Shown here: in pieces, positions 9,119 through 20,645 of the stretch
Layout: each line of letters begins with the position of its first letter
Numbering within the stretch: position 1 is the stretch's first letter
From: Hermatobates lingyangjiaoensis
Lineage: Eukaryota > Arthropoda > Insecta > Hemiptera > Hermatobatidae
Direction of reading: 5' to 3'
NCBI GenBank assembly: GCA_026182355.1
Contig: JAPFBL010000381.1
Location: 92,001 to 156,000 of the forward strand
DNA length: 64,000 nucleotides
Program-made: the position numbers and the translations under genes
The notes under the pieces: generated by a model
Database searches by the model: none
What the model saw: the letters and a program-made list of their open reading frames with translations, nothing else
Told to the model about the DNA's origin: nothing

Positions 9119-9380
9119 TATATAGTTCAATGTAGACAAAGAAACATAGAGAATCAAACGAACACACTTACAGTCTCTAATTTTTGGTACCGTCTTCAGG
9201 AGATATAAGTGCGTCTTCTCTGAACCAGAGCGCTTGGTTTCCCTCTCTTATCTCTCCTGAAGACGGTTCAAACCGAAAATTAGAGACTGTAAGTGTCTTC
9301 TATTGATTTCTCTATGTTTCTTTGTCTATATTGAACTATATTTGTCTGTTTTGGATCGTATTTCCAACGAAAAAGTATAT
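9119..9380. mobile_element. PLE-B divergent inverted pair
   Basis: Arms 9125-9235 and 9240-9380. The left arm core has decayed (TTTTTGGTACCGTCTTCAGG), while the right arm is intact. The outer right end continues into TTGGATCGTATTTCCAACG before TA repeats. Confidence 0.75.
9253..9288 (+). ncRNA. Hammerhead-ribozyme-like motif, PLE-B type
   Basis: TCTC, then CTGAAGA at 9257, extra C, stem GGTT/AACC around CA, GAA, palindrome AATT, A, then GAGA, which pairs with TCTC to make helix I. The predicted cleavage base is A, allowed in hammerheads (any base but G). Confidence 0.6.
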
Positions 9381-9560
9381 ATATATATATATCAATGATC
9401 AAACCACAATATGAAATAGGAAAACAAGAGTAAGATCTTTCAACCGTAACAAGCGGTCTTCGTCAGAGTCAAAAACTCAACTCAGACTTGGATCTTGTTT
9501 TCCCATTTTATATTGTGGTTTGATCGTTGACTGTTATTGCAGTGTTTATTGTGATATATT
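9381..9560. mobile_element. PLE-A divergent inverted pair
   Basis: Left arm 9391-9483 and right arm 9485-9560 of PLE-A. The right arm is cut inside the core (ACTTGGATCTTG), leaving only its 3' half. TA repeats precede the left arm. Confidence 0.7.
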
Positions 9561-9708
9561 GTTATATGAGTTGTCCACGCTTGCCCTATCGGTAGGTTGT
9601 CTTCTGTCTTCTCTCCCTCCTGGTGATGGTTACCCACATATTATTTGAGACTATTAGTGCATACATACTGCTTGACTTGATACAGTTGACAAGGTCTGCT
9701 GCTGCTTA

Positions 9709-9861
<153 letters not shown>

Positions 9862-9892
9862 TCAAATATAATTAATATTAGAACTATAATGG

Positions 9893-9989
9893 AACACAAG
9901 GCTAGACCACCCATAACGGGTATCAGGCTGAGATTGACATAGAGGCCTGTCTGGTCACCTACAACCCAAACCAAACACCAAATATAATT
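9893..9989 (-). pseudogene. Partial duplicate of exon 4 with its acceptor
   Basis: A 97-bp near-identical copy of 9777-9873, 116 bp upstream in gene sense. It keeps an intact TTGTAG acceptor (exon start at 9958) and about 22 codons ([23 protein letters not shown]), then diverges. It has no convincing donor. If spliced in, the frame reads on to the TAG formed by the real exon 4 acceptor, so inclusion would truncate the protein. Confidence 0.85.
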
Positions 9990-10029
9990 CAAACATATTG
10001 TTATTACAACTACAATACACCATCTTACC

Positions 10030-10360
10030 TCGTATACAGCTGAAGTAACAATGAATAATCGAACCACAATATGAAATGGGAAACCAAGACTAAGATCTTT
10101 CAACCCTAACAAGCGGTCTTCAGCACAAGTGTAGCTCTCTGACCAGTTTCGGGTGTCCCTCATCCTCAAAAACAACTGACCTAATAAGTCGTACTCCTGC
10201 TACATAACACCTAATAGATATTTTCATTATTTAATATAGCAGCAGTGGAAAAAATTAGGTAGGTTATATAACAGGAAGTACGACTCCATAGATCAGTTCT
10301 TTTTGAAGATGGGTGACACCCGAAACTGGTCAGATAACTACAGCAGCAGTATACGAGGTA
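10030..10360. mobile_element. PLE-A arm and an inverted pair of another PLE family
   Basis: 10058-10120 is a PLE-A arm. 10134-10215 and 10255-10357 are inverted copies carrying TTTTTGAAGATGGGTGACAC followed by CCGAAACTGG, that is TGAAGA, T, stem GGGT/ACCC, GAA. It ends near a GTATACGAGGTAAGA block in each arm. Confidence 0.65.
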
Positions 10361-10394
10361 AGACGGTGTGTTATAGTTGTAATATTGATCATAA

Positions 10395-10625
10395 ATAAAA
10401 AGATTTCACATAAACACGTGAAATAACAATCAATGATCAAACCACAATAAGAAATGGGAAAACAAGACTAAGATCTTTCAACCGTAACAAGCGGTCTTCG
10501 TCAGAGTCAAAAACCCAACTGAAAAACCCAAGTTGGGTTTTTGACTGTGACGAAGACCGCTTGTTACAGTTGAAAGATCTTAGTATTGTTTTCCCATTTC
10601 TTATTGTGGTTTGATCATTGATTGA
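10395..10625. mobile_element. PLE-A divergent inverted pair
   Basis: Arms of about 110 bp meet at AACTGAAAAACCCAAGTTGG. The left arm core is intact. The right arm reads CTGTGACGA, a 2-base insertion in the first core strand. Outer ends carry ATCAATGATCAAACCACAAT or its complement. Confidence 0.8.
10466..10508 (-). ncRNA. Hammerhead-ribozyme-like motif, PLE-A type
   Basis: Minus strand: GACT, CTGACGA, extra A, stem GACCG/CGGTT (one G-U) with loop CTTGTTA, GAA, palindrome AGATCT, T, then AGTC. GACT/AGTC makes a 4-bp helix I. PLE-A is the most frequent family in the window. Confidence 0.6.
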
Positions 10626-10697
10626 TCATATATAATCTTTTAGTAAATCATTAGTTGTGCAATCCGTAATTGTGTAGCATTTACTCATTCTGAAGTA

Positions 10698-11310
10698 AAA
10701 TGGATAAACAGAGAAAAGTCTCCATACTTTATGAAGTTTTATTCAACAACAACAACGCGTTTCAAACACTTTGTGATCATCATCAGGAAGACACCAGATG
10801 GATAAACAAAGAAAAGTCTCCATACTTTATGAAGTTTTATTCAACAACAACAACGCGTTTCAAACACTTTGTGATCATCATCAGGAAGACACCAGATGGA
10901 TAAACAAAGAAAAGTCTCCACACAAATGAAGTTTTATTCAACAACAACAACGCGTTTCAAACACTTTGTGATCATCATCAGGAAGACACCAGATGGATAA
11001 ACAAAGAAAAGTCTCCATACTTTATGAAGTTTTATTCAACAACAACAACGCGTTTCAAACACTTTGTGATCATCATCAGGAAGACACCAGATGGATAAAC
11101 AAAGAAAAGTCTCCACACAAATGAAGTTTTATTCAACAACAACAACGCGTTTCAAACACTTTGTGATCATCATCAGGAAGACACCAGATGGATAAACAAA
11201 GAAAAGTCTCCATACTTTATGAAGTTTTATTCAACAACAACAACGCGTTTCAAACACTTTGTGATCATCATCAGGAAGACACCAGATGAATAAACAAAGA
11301 AAAGTCTCCA
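10698..11310 (-). repeat. 98-bp tandem array of PLE-F hammerhead-like units
   Basis: About six tandem units of 96-98 bp, alternating between variants with CATACTTTATG and CACACAAATG. Each minus-strand unit contains CTGATGA, T, a stem weakened to GATCAC/GTGTTT, GAA, ACGCGT, T and then a CAA-rich loop. The array follows a normal PLE-F start (10690) and runs into an inverted PLE-F pair. Confidence 0.85.
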
Positions 11311-11590
11311 CACTTTATGAAGTTTTATTCAACAACAACAACGCGTTTCGAACACATTGTGTTCATCATCATGAAGACACCAAAGGATGTGGTACCGAAG
11401 GGTTGGTCCAGTGAAAACAACTCCCTTCTTGTTGTTGTTTTGAATTGTTTTCACTGGACAACCAACCCTTCGGCACCACATCCTTGGTGTCTTCCTGATG
11501 ATGAACACAAAGTGTACGAAACGCGTTGTTATTGTTGTTGAATAAAACTTCATCAAGTGTGGAGACTTTTCTTTGTTTATCACTTTTACC
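11311..11590. mobile_element. PLE-F divergent inverted pair
   Basis: Arms 11311-11440 and 11441-11590 with an inner tip at GTTTTCACTGGACAACCAAC. Both carry the intact CTGATGA/GAACAC/GTGTTC-type core or a one-base variant (GTGTACG). It forms the right end of the 98-bp array. Confidence 0.8.
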
Positions 11591-11599
11591 TCAGAATGT

Positions 11600-11770
11600 T
11601 TTAGTAGTAATACATTACTAGCTGATCAGTCAAACTTCGTACTAACAACCTTCAAATAATTTCATGCTACCTTTATTAGGAAAAGTATTAAGTCTCCACA
11701 CAAAAAAAGTTTACTATAAAAAACTAAACAACGCGTTTCGAACACTTGATGTTCTTCTTCAGGTTACATC
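11600..11770 (-). mobile_element. PLE-F arm, inverted partner at 18.8-18.97 kb
   Basis: AACGCGTTTCGAACACTTGA, then CTTCTTCAGG, plus the outer flank (GCTGATCAGTCAAACTTCGT), is an inverted match to 18786-18970, seven kilobases away in the same gene. Confidence 0.65.
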
Positions 11771-12850
<1,080 letters not shown>

Positions 12851-13230
12851 ACTGATCCTGACCCCTTCCCATTCAAATACTTTATTTATTACAAAAAAAG
12901 TCTTCTAACGGAACATTAATTTTCCTATAAATGTTCCTAAAAATTAAAAGTAGCAATAAATAAGATGCCTGAATAAAGGACTATTTTGATAGAATAGAAA
13001 ATGCAAAAATATTGCTCTTTATTACAACTTAAAGAATTAAACTTTAACCAAAGAAATCAAAATTCTAGGTGCAACTTACACCAAATTGTAGAAAGATAAG
13101 CTAAAATTAAGCTTTTAGGTTCATATCCTGAATATAGATAAATATTAATATACTTATTACAAAGGTATGAAACATATGTTAGTATTGGAGGATTTCAAAA
13201 CCACACTCAAACACAAAAAAAAAATTTAAT
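12851..13230. other. Transporter intron 2, AT-rich
   Basis: No gene, repeat unit or splice-flanked peptide recognised. Confidence 0.5.
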
Positions 13231-13280
13231 ATGACAACTAACAGCGCGTTTCCAACACTTAGTGTTTGTTCTTCAGTTTT
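13231..13280 (-). mobile_element. PLE-F fragment
   Basis: AGCGCGTTTCCAACACTTAG followed by TGTTTGTTCTTCAG is a degenerate minus-sense core. Confidence 0.5.
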
Positions 13281-13599
13281 ACATTTAAAAAAAATATACA
13301 TACCTGTGAGCAATAAGAATATCGGAGTGAATTATTTGAAATTGAATACAATATAAGAATGTTGAATTTCACAAGTGAGTAACATAGATTTTTAATTACC
13401 TGTATTCTTATTAGATTAAAAACCAATGTTACTTATAAATCGATTCATTTTTCAGTATGTTGTCATGTTTTATTAAGGGCTCATGATTAATGAACTCATT
13501 TACTAATTCCCTTATTAAAAACCTCAATAGTGCAATTCAACATTCATATATTGTATTCAATTTCAAATAGTTCACTCTGATGTTCTTAAAGCTCACTTA

Positions 13600-13870
13600 A
13601 AGCTTATCAATAGAAAAGTAATGTTGGGTCTTTGGTAAACTTATACGCATATATAATTATAACATATTCAATAATATATTAACCGTTTGATAGAATACGT
13701 GTATTATGTAATCGGGATTCGGTCAATTTTCTAGCTTCAAAAATCAAACTATCTTGCCGACGTTTCGGTTTATGTTATATTTTTTTTAGTTGTAAACCCG
13801 TAGAGCAGTAAGTGTTAGAAACACGTTGTTAATGTTCATATTAAATCTTTTTTTTGTGTAGAAACGCAAT
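13600..13870. mobile_element. PLE-E-like arm
   Basis: ATGTTGGGTCTTTGGTAAAC, then CGGTCAATTTTCTAGC and GCCGACGTTTCGG. Copies are at 14145-14400 (direct) and about 15765-15980 (inverted). The right part joins a PLE-F scrap (TTAGAAACACGTTG). Confidence 0.6.
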
Positions 13871-14144
13871 TTTTAAAATTCCTCAATATGAGTAAATACC
13901 ATACTATAACAGATTGCACAAGGTATGAATATGTTTTGGAATATAATTGTAACTATGTAACTCTGTCACCACTATAAGTTGACTTGTAGACTCCTTGATA
14001 GATACCTATCCCAATTATTCACAAGTGTATTTTCAACATCATATAGATGCCTCCTAGTGTTTTTTATTTTTGATAATGTCATTTATCTCAACGTCTTTTA
14101 AATGGAGACTTCCAGAAGTCCTCAGAAATTCAAAGTGGGCCGTC

Positions 14145-14400
14145 TTATCAATAAAAAAGTAATATTGGGTCTTTGGTAAACTTATACGCATATATCATTA
14201 TAACAAATTCAATAATATATCATTGTAACAAATTCAATAATATATCAATCATTTTGATAGAATACGTGTATTATGTAATTGGGATTCGGTCAATTTTCTA
14301 GCTTCAAAAATCAAACTATCTTGCCGACGTTTCGGTTAATTTTAAAACCTTTTTCATAGTCCTACAAACAAAGGATAATAAGAAATCATATATAAAAAAC
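14145..14400 (-). mobile_element. PLE-E-like arm, inverted partner at 15.77-15.98 kb
   Basis: ACGTTTCGGTTAATTTTAAA, then ACCTTTTTCATAGTCC, is the reverse of the core CTATGAAAAAGG, loop, AACCGAAACGTCGG. Its inverted partner lies 1.4 kb to the right with other PLE pieces inside. Confidence 0.65.
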
Positions 14401-14719
14401 GAACAAATGAACAATATAGGAATGAATTATTACAACGTGTGGAATATTACAAGTAGAACTATTTTGAGAGATATATGAAATAATGGAAAGCCGAAATAAT
14501 ATAACTTACAAAAGTAAGAAGCTTTTGAATTTAAGGAAATTAAATTTACATTATTTAAACGAACTAACAATGTTAACTAGGCAAAATTAGCTTGCACTAG
14601 ACTAATCAGATAACATTCAAGTAACCTAAAACACTTCAAATAAAGAACACAGTAGGAACTAAGTAAATCTTAATTTCACTAAAACTCAGCATAATACTTC
14701 AAAATAAATATTACTTACA

Positions 14720-15040
14720 TATATCTATATTGACATAAATAGGTAGCAAATCTTCTTCTACAAATGTTATTGAAAACCAAAGAGCTTTCTGCATTTAAGA
14801 TCCTTTTTTCCTGAAGACTTTACGATGTTGCACAGTAAACTGATGGCGTAACTCACCCAGGAACATATTTATCATTTCAACGTTTTAAAACACATTTAAG
14901 CACAGTTAACTGATGGCGTAACTCACCCAGGAACATATTTATCATTTCAACGTTTTAAAACACATTTAATTATCTAGATCAAGCTTTCAGCCTAATTAGC
15001 CATCTTCAGGATTATAAGCAATGCGCAATATATAAAAGAA
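14720..15040 (-). pseudogene. PLE 5' end with N-terminal fragment, internal 68-bp duplication
   Basis: Minus sense: a hammerhead-like core at about 15019-14988 (CTGAAGA, T, GGC...GCC-like hairpin, GAA, AGCT, T), then a leader containing a perfect 68-bp direct duplication (14831-14898 and 14900-14967), then a PLE peptide ending EEDLLPIYVNI at TA-rich sequence near 14725. Confidence 0.6.
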
Positions 15041-15130
15041 TAAAATAAAATATTGTTAATAGAATGAACGTGTTAAAGCAAGATTTCAAATAACAGGTGA
15101 TATAAGGAAGGTTACAACATGCTAGCGCCC

Positions 15131-15390
15131 CTAGCGCTCAGTAGTTGAACTAATAATATCACTTTTTCTAGATTTAAATTTAGGATTAATATTTCTTGAA
15201 CTTGGAATGATAAATATATCATTTATTTGACAATTTAGTAAGGGGATTTTTTCTTTAATATACAATGCCTCCAAAAAATGGAATTGAAGAGGGTTTTTAT
15301 TAGTAATAAGGACAGAAGTTCCATTCACTAGCATTTCCTCGTCAGACGAGTACCATATTTTTTCTCCATATGCATCTTTGGTGCTCCAAA
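15131..15390 (-). pseudogene. PLE endonuclease C-terminal fragment
   Basis: The frame SSDEEMLVNGTSVLI, then LEALYIKEKIPLLNCQ, matches the tail after the GIY-YIG core; the copy at 56.9-57.3 kb has LEALYIKDCNPSLNVQ. The catalytic GIY-YIG residues are not included. Confidence 0.6.
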
Positions 15391-15435
15391 AAATAGATAT
15401 ACACAAAGTAAGTGTATATAGATTTACACACACAT

Positions 15436-15615
15436 ACACATGAAATAACAATCAATGATCACACCACAATGTGATATGGGAAAACAAGACTAAGATTTTT
15501 CAAACGTAACAAGCGGTCTTGTTACTGTCAGTTGGGTTTTTGACTCTGATGAAGACTGCATGTTAAGGTTGAAAGATCTTAGCCTTGTTTTGCCATTTCA
15601 TATTGTGGTTATCAT
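15436..15615. mobile_element. PLE-A inverted pair, decayed
   Basis: Left arm 15450-15520 and right arm 15525-15612. The right core is CTGATGAAGACTGC with a GGTT stem, GAA, AGATCT, T. The left arm has lost its core strand. Confidence 0.65.
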
Positions 15616-15764
15616 ATATATAAATAGAAAAATATAACTAACTTTTGTAAGTTATATTATTTTATTTATCACTTTTAGAAATAGTTCTACTTGTAATATT
15701 CCATACGTTGTAATAATTCATTCTTATATTGTTTATTTGTTCGTTTTTTTATGATTTCTTATTA

Positions 15765-15985
15765 TCCTTTGTTTGTAGGACTATGAAAAAGGTTTTAAAA
15801 TAAACCGAAACGTCGGCAAGATAGTTTGATTTTTGAAGCTAGAAAATTGACCGAATCCCAATTACATAATACACGTATTCTATCAAATTTATTGATATAT
15901 TATTGAATTTGTTACAATAATATATGCGTATAAGTTTACCAAAGACCGAACATTACTTTTCTATGTACAAGTCGACCCACTTTGA
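15765..15985 (+). mobile_element. PLE-E-like arm, inverted partner of 14.15-14.4 kb
   Basis: CTATGAAAAAGG, loop, AACCGAAACGTCGG, then AATCCCAATTACATAATACA on the plus strand. Confidence 0.65.
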
Positions 15986-16069
15986 ATTTCTGAGGATCTC
16001 TGGGAGTCGGGAGTTTTAATGACATTATTAAAAAAAAAGGACCAAGTTCGGTACACGATGATAAGTTAA

Positions 16070-16945
16070 ATTGCTTTTCAATGCTATATACAGTTCGTAC
16101 AAACAACAATCGGTATATGATGATAACTTAAATTGCTTTCAGTATTTGCGCTACACATACCTCGTACAACCAACCAACCAAACCACATTCGGTATATGAT
16201 GATAAGTTAAATTGCTTTCAGTATTTGCGCTACACATACCTCGTACAACCAACCAACCAAACCACAATCGGTATATGATGATAAGTTAAATTGCTTTCAG
16301 TATTTGCGCTACACATACCTCGTACAACCAACCAACCAAACCACAATCGGTATATGATGATAAGTTAAATTGCTTTCAGTATTTGCGCTACACATACCTC
16401 GTACAACCAACCAAACAACAATCGGTATATGATGATAAGTTAAACTGCTTTCAGTATTTGCACTACACATACCTCGTACAACCAACCAACCAAACCACAA
16501 TCGGTATATCATGATAAGTTAAATTGCTTTTCAATGCTATATACAGTTCGTACAAACAACAATCGGTATATGATGATAACTTAAATTGCTTTCAGTATTT
16601 GCGCTACACATACCTCGTACAACCAACCAACCAAACCACATTCGGCATATGATGATAAGTTAAACTGTTTTCAGTATTTGCGCTACACATACCTCGTACA
16701 ACCAACCAACCAAACCACAATCGGTATATGATGATAAGTTAAATTGCTTTCAGTATTTGCGCTACACATACCTCGTACAACCAACCAAACAACAATCGGT
16801 ATATGATGATAAGTTAAACTGCTTTCAGTATTTGCGCTACACATACCTCGTACAACCAACCAACCAAACCACAATCGGTGTATCATGATAAGTTAAATTG
16901 CTTTCAGTATTTGCGCTACACATACCTCGTACAACCAACCAAGAG
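16070..16945 (-). repeat. 79-bp minisatellite built from the exon 2 splice donor
   Basis: About eleven units, period 79 bp (75 in some, from loss of CAAC). Each minus-strand unit contains TTGGTTGGTTGTACGAG followed by GTATGTG, then TATTTGAAAGC-type intron sequence in reverse. The first unit is the true 3' end and donor of transporter exon 2. A diverged half-unit (GCTATATACAGTTCG) appears twice, giving a higher-order pattern. Confidence 0.9.
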
Positions 16946-17061
16946 CATGTGACGGTAAAAGCCGGGAGGTCTGTTTAGACGATGATGGGGCTTATACATT
17001 CCACAGGGAAAGTAAAGCTGAACAAACCCACATATTCCCGTCATCAGCATCTGCGTCGTGC
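16926..17061 (-). CDS. SLC35E2-like exon 2
   Basis: Acceptor GTTGTGTTTTAG, donor GAG|GTATGTG. It encodes TTQMLMTGICGFVQLYFPCG, then MYKPHHRLNRPPGFYRHMLL and VGCTR. This aligns with AVQMLSTTxIGxxKxxxPCC...PPNFxxxMLFVGLMR of SLC35E2. The two ends join exons 1 and 3 in phase. A Helitron ends 47 bp upstream of its acceptor. Confidence 0.9.
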
Positions 17062-17108
17062 CTAAAACACAACAGTACTTCAGTCATTATAACACAATTA
17101 CCAGGTTA

Positions 17109-18403
17109 TCTATATAAATAAAATAATGATTTTGTCTGTACATTGCTTAGAACTGACTCATTTCAAGTTTTCTTTACGTTTCATACATTGGAGAAACCGA
17201 ATCCACCCTTAGAAAAATTTCTGTCGGTTTGTCTGTTTGTCCGCAAAACTTTGTCACAGGTAAACTCAGCTACCATAAGACATATAAAGCTGAAACTTTT
17301 ACAGTAGATTTGTGTAGGTCTAACTTAAAATATAGGCTATGAATTGATTGGAAATTCAACGTAGAAGTGAAGTTATGGACGTTTAACGCAAAAATGTTTG
17401 TCACATGTAAACTCAGCCACCATAAGACATAGCGAGCTGAAACATTGACACTGGATTTGTGTATGCCTAACTTAAAATATGGGCTCTAAATAGATTGATA
17501 ATTCAGTACAGAAGCGAAGTTATGGGGCTTTTAGCTGTATTTTCCTAACTTCACAGACAAGTTTGTTTTGAAAATACACAGGTGTGGCAAGTAGGTATTG
17601 TTAGTTGATTTTAATTTCATTGGAGCATATGAATATATTGCGTATTTGACATCTTTGAAAAGGTGTTTCCCAGAGTTGAGGATGTACTATCTATTACGAA
17701 TAAATAGTTTTGTAAACGAACAATTCTCAACTCTTAATATGAACAGGCAGGAGAAATCAACAAACAAGTTCTTACACTATATCATACCGAGGAAAGAACT
17801 TACAAGTCAGTAAAGAGATTGGATTAGTGATGAAGAAGCAGTTCATTATCTAATTGAATTTCTTGACTCTGAATTTTTTTCTCTTGGACTGCCTGCTCAT
17901 GAGTAAAAACTTAAAGTAGGAGCACCAATGATGCTGCAATTTATAGCAGTAACAAATTTCATGTTACGAAACATGAGTGCCCCAAAACTGTGCAACGGGT
18001 GTCGTAGACACGACTCTGGGTTCCGAGCCACTGTCTGTTTCCGTTCAAATGATTGGAAAGTCCCGTCAGAGTCTATTTCGCAATGACGTTAACTAAGTCG
18101 CAAAGGGAGACTTTATCTAACGCAGGAATTCAAGTTAGCGAAACCAAGTTTTTCTCACATGGTCAACTGGAGTTTACTTGCTCAATAGTCAGAGGTTTCA
18201 ACTGTTTGTTCTTTCATGAACCTGAAGGACAGACAGCTAATGTAGTGTATACAGAGGCATTTGTTTAACACTGTACTAATAATGGTATTTTCTACTATTC
18301 TATAATGTCTAATTATAGTATTAGTACAATACTATAATTGACATTTTGGAATACCAAGTATAATAGAATTTTTGATTCCGTCAAAGACGGGTACGTTTGC
18401 TAG
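17109..18403 (+). mobile_element. Helitron, internally deleted, about 1.3 kb
   Basis: Starts with TC (TCTATATAAATAAAATAATG) after A, and ends with a hairpin CCGTC-AAA-GACGG, ten bases and CTAG before T, the textbook Helitron ends inserted between A and T. It carries a decayed helicase C-terminus. It is about 90 percent like the copy at 59778-61145 by eye. It lies in transporter intron 1, in opposite orientation. Confidence 0.9.
18053..18268 (+). pseudogene. Helitron helicase C-terminal remnant
   Basis: The frame FAMTLTKSQRETLSNAGIQV, then FSHGQLEFTCSIVRGFNCLF and TANVVYTE, corresponds to the last Pif1-like helicase motifs of Helitron Rep/Hel proteins (AMTINKSQGQ...SHGQLYVALSRV). The R in KSQRE and the CSI in place of ALS mark decay. 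Upstream, 17598-17813 (MLVDFNFIGAYEYIAYLTSL) is another coding remnant conserved in the second copy. Confidence 0.85.
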
Positions 18404-18589
18404 TTCTTTATAATTCAACCAAACATATTGAAGATAATGAAGTTTACGGGAACATAAATATCTTAGTTGTATATTTCACTATTCATAGGTTAGGTTAGGT
18501 TGCAGTGGCAGTCCCACAAGAGAACACATATAGGCCGAGCATTAACCCTTTGTGATACCACACAATGAAGATTGATTCTACAGTGGGAA
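18404..18589. other. Transporter intron 1
   Basis: No feature recognised between the Helitron and the SINE. Confidence 0.4.
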
Positions 18590-18785
18590 TCCTAAATTTT
18601 GCCTAACTGAAGTGTATTTAGAATAAGGGATCTTTAAGGAGTACCTGACATCGTACAGTCTAAGTGACCCAACGGCTTAACGTTCCTCTCCGAGGAACAA
18701 CGTGCTCAGATTTATTCATCTCCCGCATGAATAAGTCGAGGGCCAGATGGGGATCGAACCCCAGATTGCCAGCCCAGAGGCAAGT
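18590..18785 (+). repeat. tRNA-related SINE (family with GATCGAACCCC)
   Basis: Contains TGCCTAACTGAAGTGTATTT, then GGGATCTTTAAGGAGTACCT, GACATCGTACAGTCT and a box-B-like GGGGATCGAACCCC. Partial copies: about 41035-41105 (minus), 46305-46385 (minus), 47690-47790 (minus), 62740-62860 (plus). Confidence 0.65.
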
Positions 18786-18995
18786 ATGCCATCAAGTGTT
18801 CGAAACGCGTTGTTTAGTTTTTTATAGTAAACTTTTTTTGTGTGGAGACTTAATACTTTTCTTAATAAAGGTAACATGAAATTCCCTGAAGGTTGTTAGT
18901 ACGAAGTTTGACTGATCAGCTAGTAATGTATTACAACTAAAACATTCTGAGGTAAAATGGATACGCAAAGAAACGTCTCCACACTTTATGAAGTT
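18786..18995 (+). mobile_element. PLE-F arm
   Basis: AAGTGTTCGAAACGCGTTGT is the second half of the PLE-F core, followed by the outer flank ending CATTCTGAGGTAAAATGG. It is cut at the SINE and so lacks CTGATGA. Confidence 0.65.
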
Positions 18996-19955
18996 TTATT
19001 ACTGCCACTGCAACCTAACCTAATGCAAATGCATTGGAATAGTTACTATCCTTGCCACCAGGAGCGGGATTTTCAAATAGTTTTAGATTTAAAACCAGGT
19101 ATGATCTAAAAAGTCATCCATATAATTATCAGTACCAATTTAGTTTATCAATATAATACATACAAATTGGACGATTACAATTTGTATAGACTATACAAAT
19201 TGTAATTATCGTAATAATTACATTTAAGATGAAATGGGAAGATGAAATAAAAATGATTTTTCCCCATTAAAGTTATCAAAACTGGCATCAACAAATTTAA
19301 ATTGTTACTCTTATATTCGATAAAATTTCGCGTGAAACAAAGACTGTATTTAGAACATAAATTCATTTGTAACGTAAACCAATAAGGTTGTTTTTTCATT
19401 TCATTTTAAATGTTGGTAAATTTAGAGACAGTTAAACAAAAGTGGAACAGAGTAATTAGAGCGATGTCATTATAGTATAATTGACAGGAGACAAAATGGC
19501 GTTAGGTATATCTGATTGTGTAATTGGTGTGTAATTAAGAAAGAACTGTGGCAGTAGTTTATCGATATATTTGGGGAAGCGATTGAGTGAAGTAATAACC
19601 TTACAGGATAACAGTGATATAACTTTAAAGTGAAATAATAATCTAAACCAGAGGTTTCCAAATTGGGTTACATCAAATAAAAGACTGTCTAAATTGTTCC
19701 GCGAAAAACATTTAGAAAAAGCATTTTTCTAGGTTTTTTTTTTGTTTTTACTAAATTTAAAAGAAACAGAATGGTTACCTAGAGAAGCTAGAAGAAAAGA
19801 CGGAAGGTAAAGAAGATGGGAACATGAACTTCAAAAAACAGCGAAACCAATGTGGTTTAGATTCTCTCGAAAAAGGAAAAATGGATAGAATTGGGAGATA
19901 CCTATGCCAAAGGTGAACCTAGTTTCACAATTGCAAAAAAAAAACCTTACTGTAA
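18996..19955. other. Transporter intron 1, no recognised feature
   Basis: AT-rich, with short open frames on both strands that have no motif, repeat partner or splice support. Confidence 0.5.
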
Positions 19956-19959
19956 AACA

Positions 19960-20335
19960 TATATACACAATCATTAGTTGTGAAATCCGTAATTGTGTGG
20001 TATTTACTCATTCTGAGGTAAAATGGATAAACCAACATAGGCTCCACACAAAAGAAGTTTTATTCAACGCGTTTCGAACACTTTGTGTTCATCATCAGGA
20101 AGACATCAAGGATGTGGTACTGACGGGTTGGTCAAGTGAAAACAACTCTTACTTACAACTCTTTCTTACTCTTACTTACAAGTGAGTTGTTTTGACTTGA
20201 CCAACCCGTCAGTACCACATCCTTGATGTCTTCCTGATGATGAACACAAAGTGTTCGAAACGCGTTGAATAAAACTTCATTTGTGTGGAGACTTTTATTG
20301 GTTTATCCATTTTACCTCACAATATATACACAAGT
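19960..20335. mobile_element. PLE-F divergent inverted pair
   Basis: Arms meet near 20160 (TCTTACTCTTACTTACAAG). Both contain the full core CTGATGA, T, GAACAC/GTGTTC, GAA, ACGCGT, T, then GAA. Outer ends carry GGTAAAATGGATAAACCAA or its complement. Confidence 0.85.
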
Positions 20336-20645
20336 TTATCAAAAGAAATATGTTATTTTGTAAACAAGTTGTAATTGTTTTTGTGAAATAAATGGCTATT
20401 ATTATTATTATTAATGATCAAAGTTGAAAGTTTGTTGATATTTTCTTTACGAGTATTACCTGTAAGACTATTTGACCGTATAGGGGTATATCTCATAAGT
20501 TATTACTTAATACACTGATAACATTATCACACATTTAAAACACTTCAACAACCCGTAAAAGATATAACTTAAGTTGAAATATGCTCTCAGTAAGTGATAA
20601 CAAAGCTGTAAAGAAGAAAATCTTATTTTACTGTTGAATTTTTGA

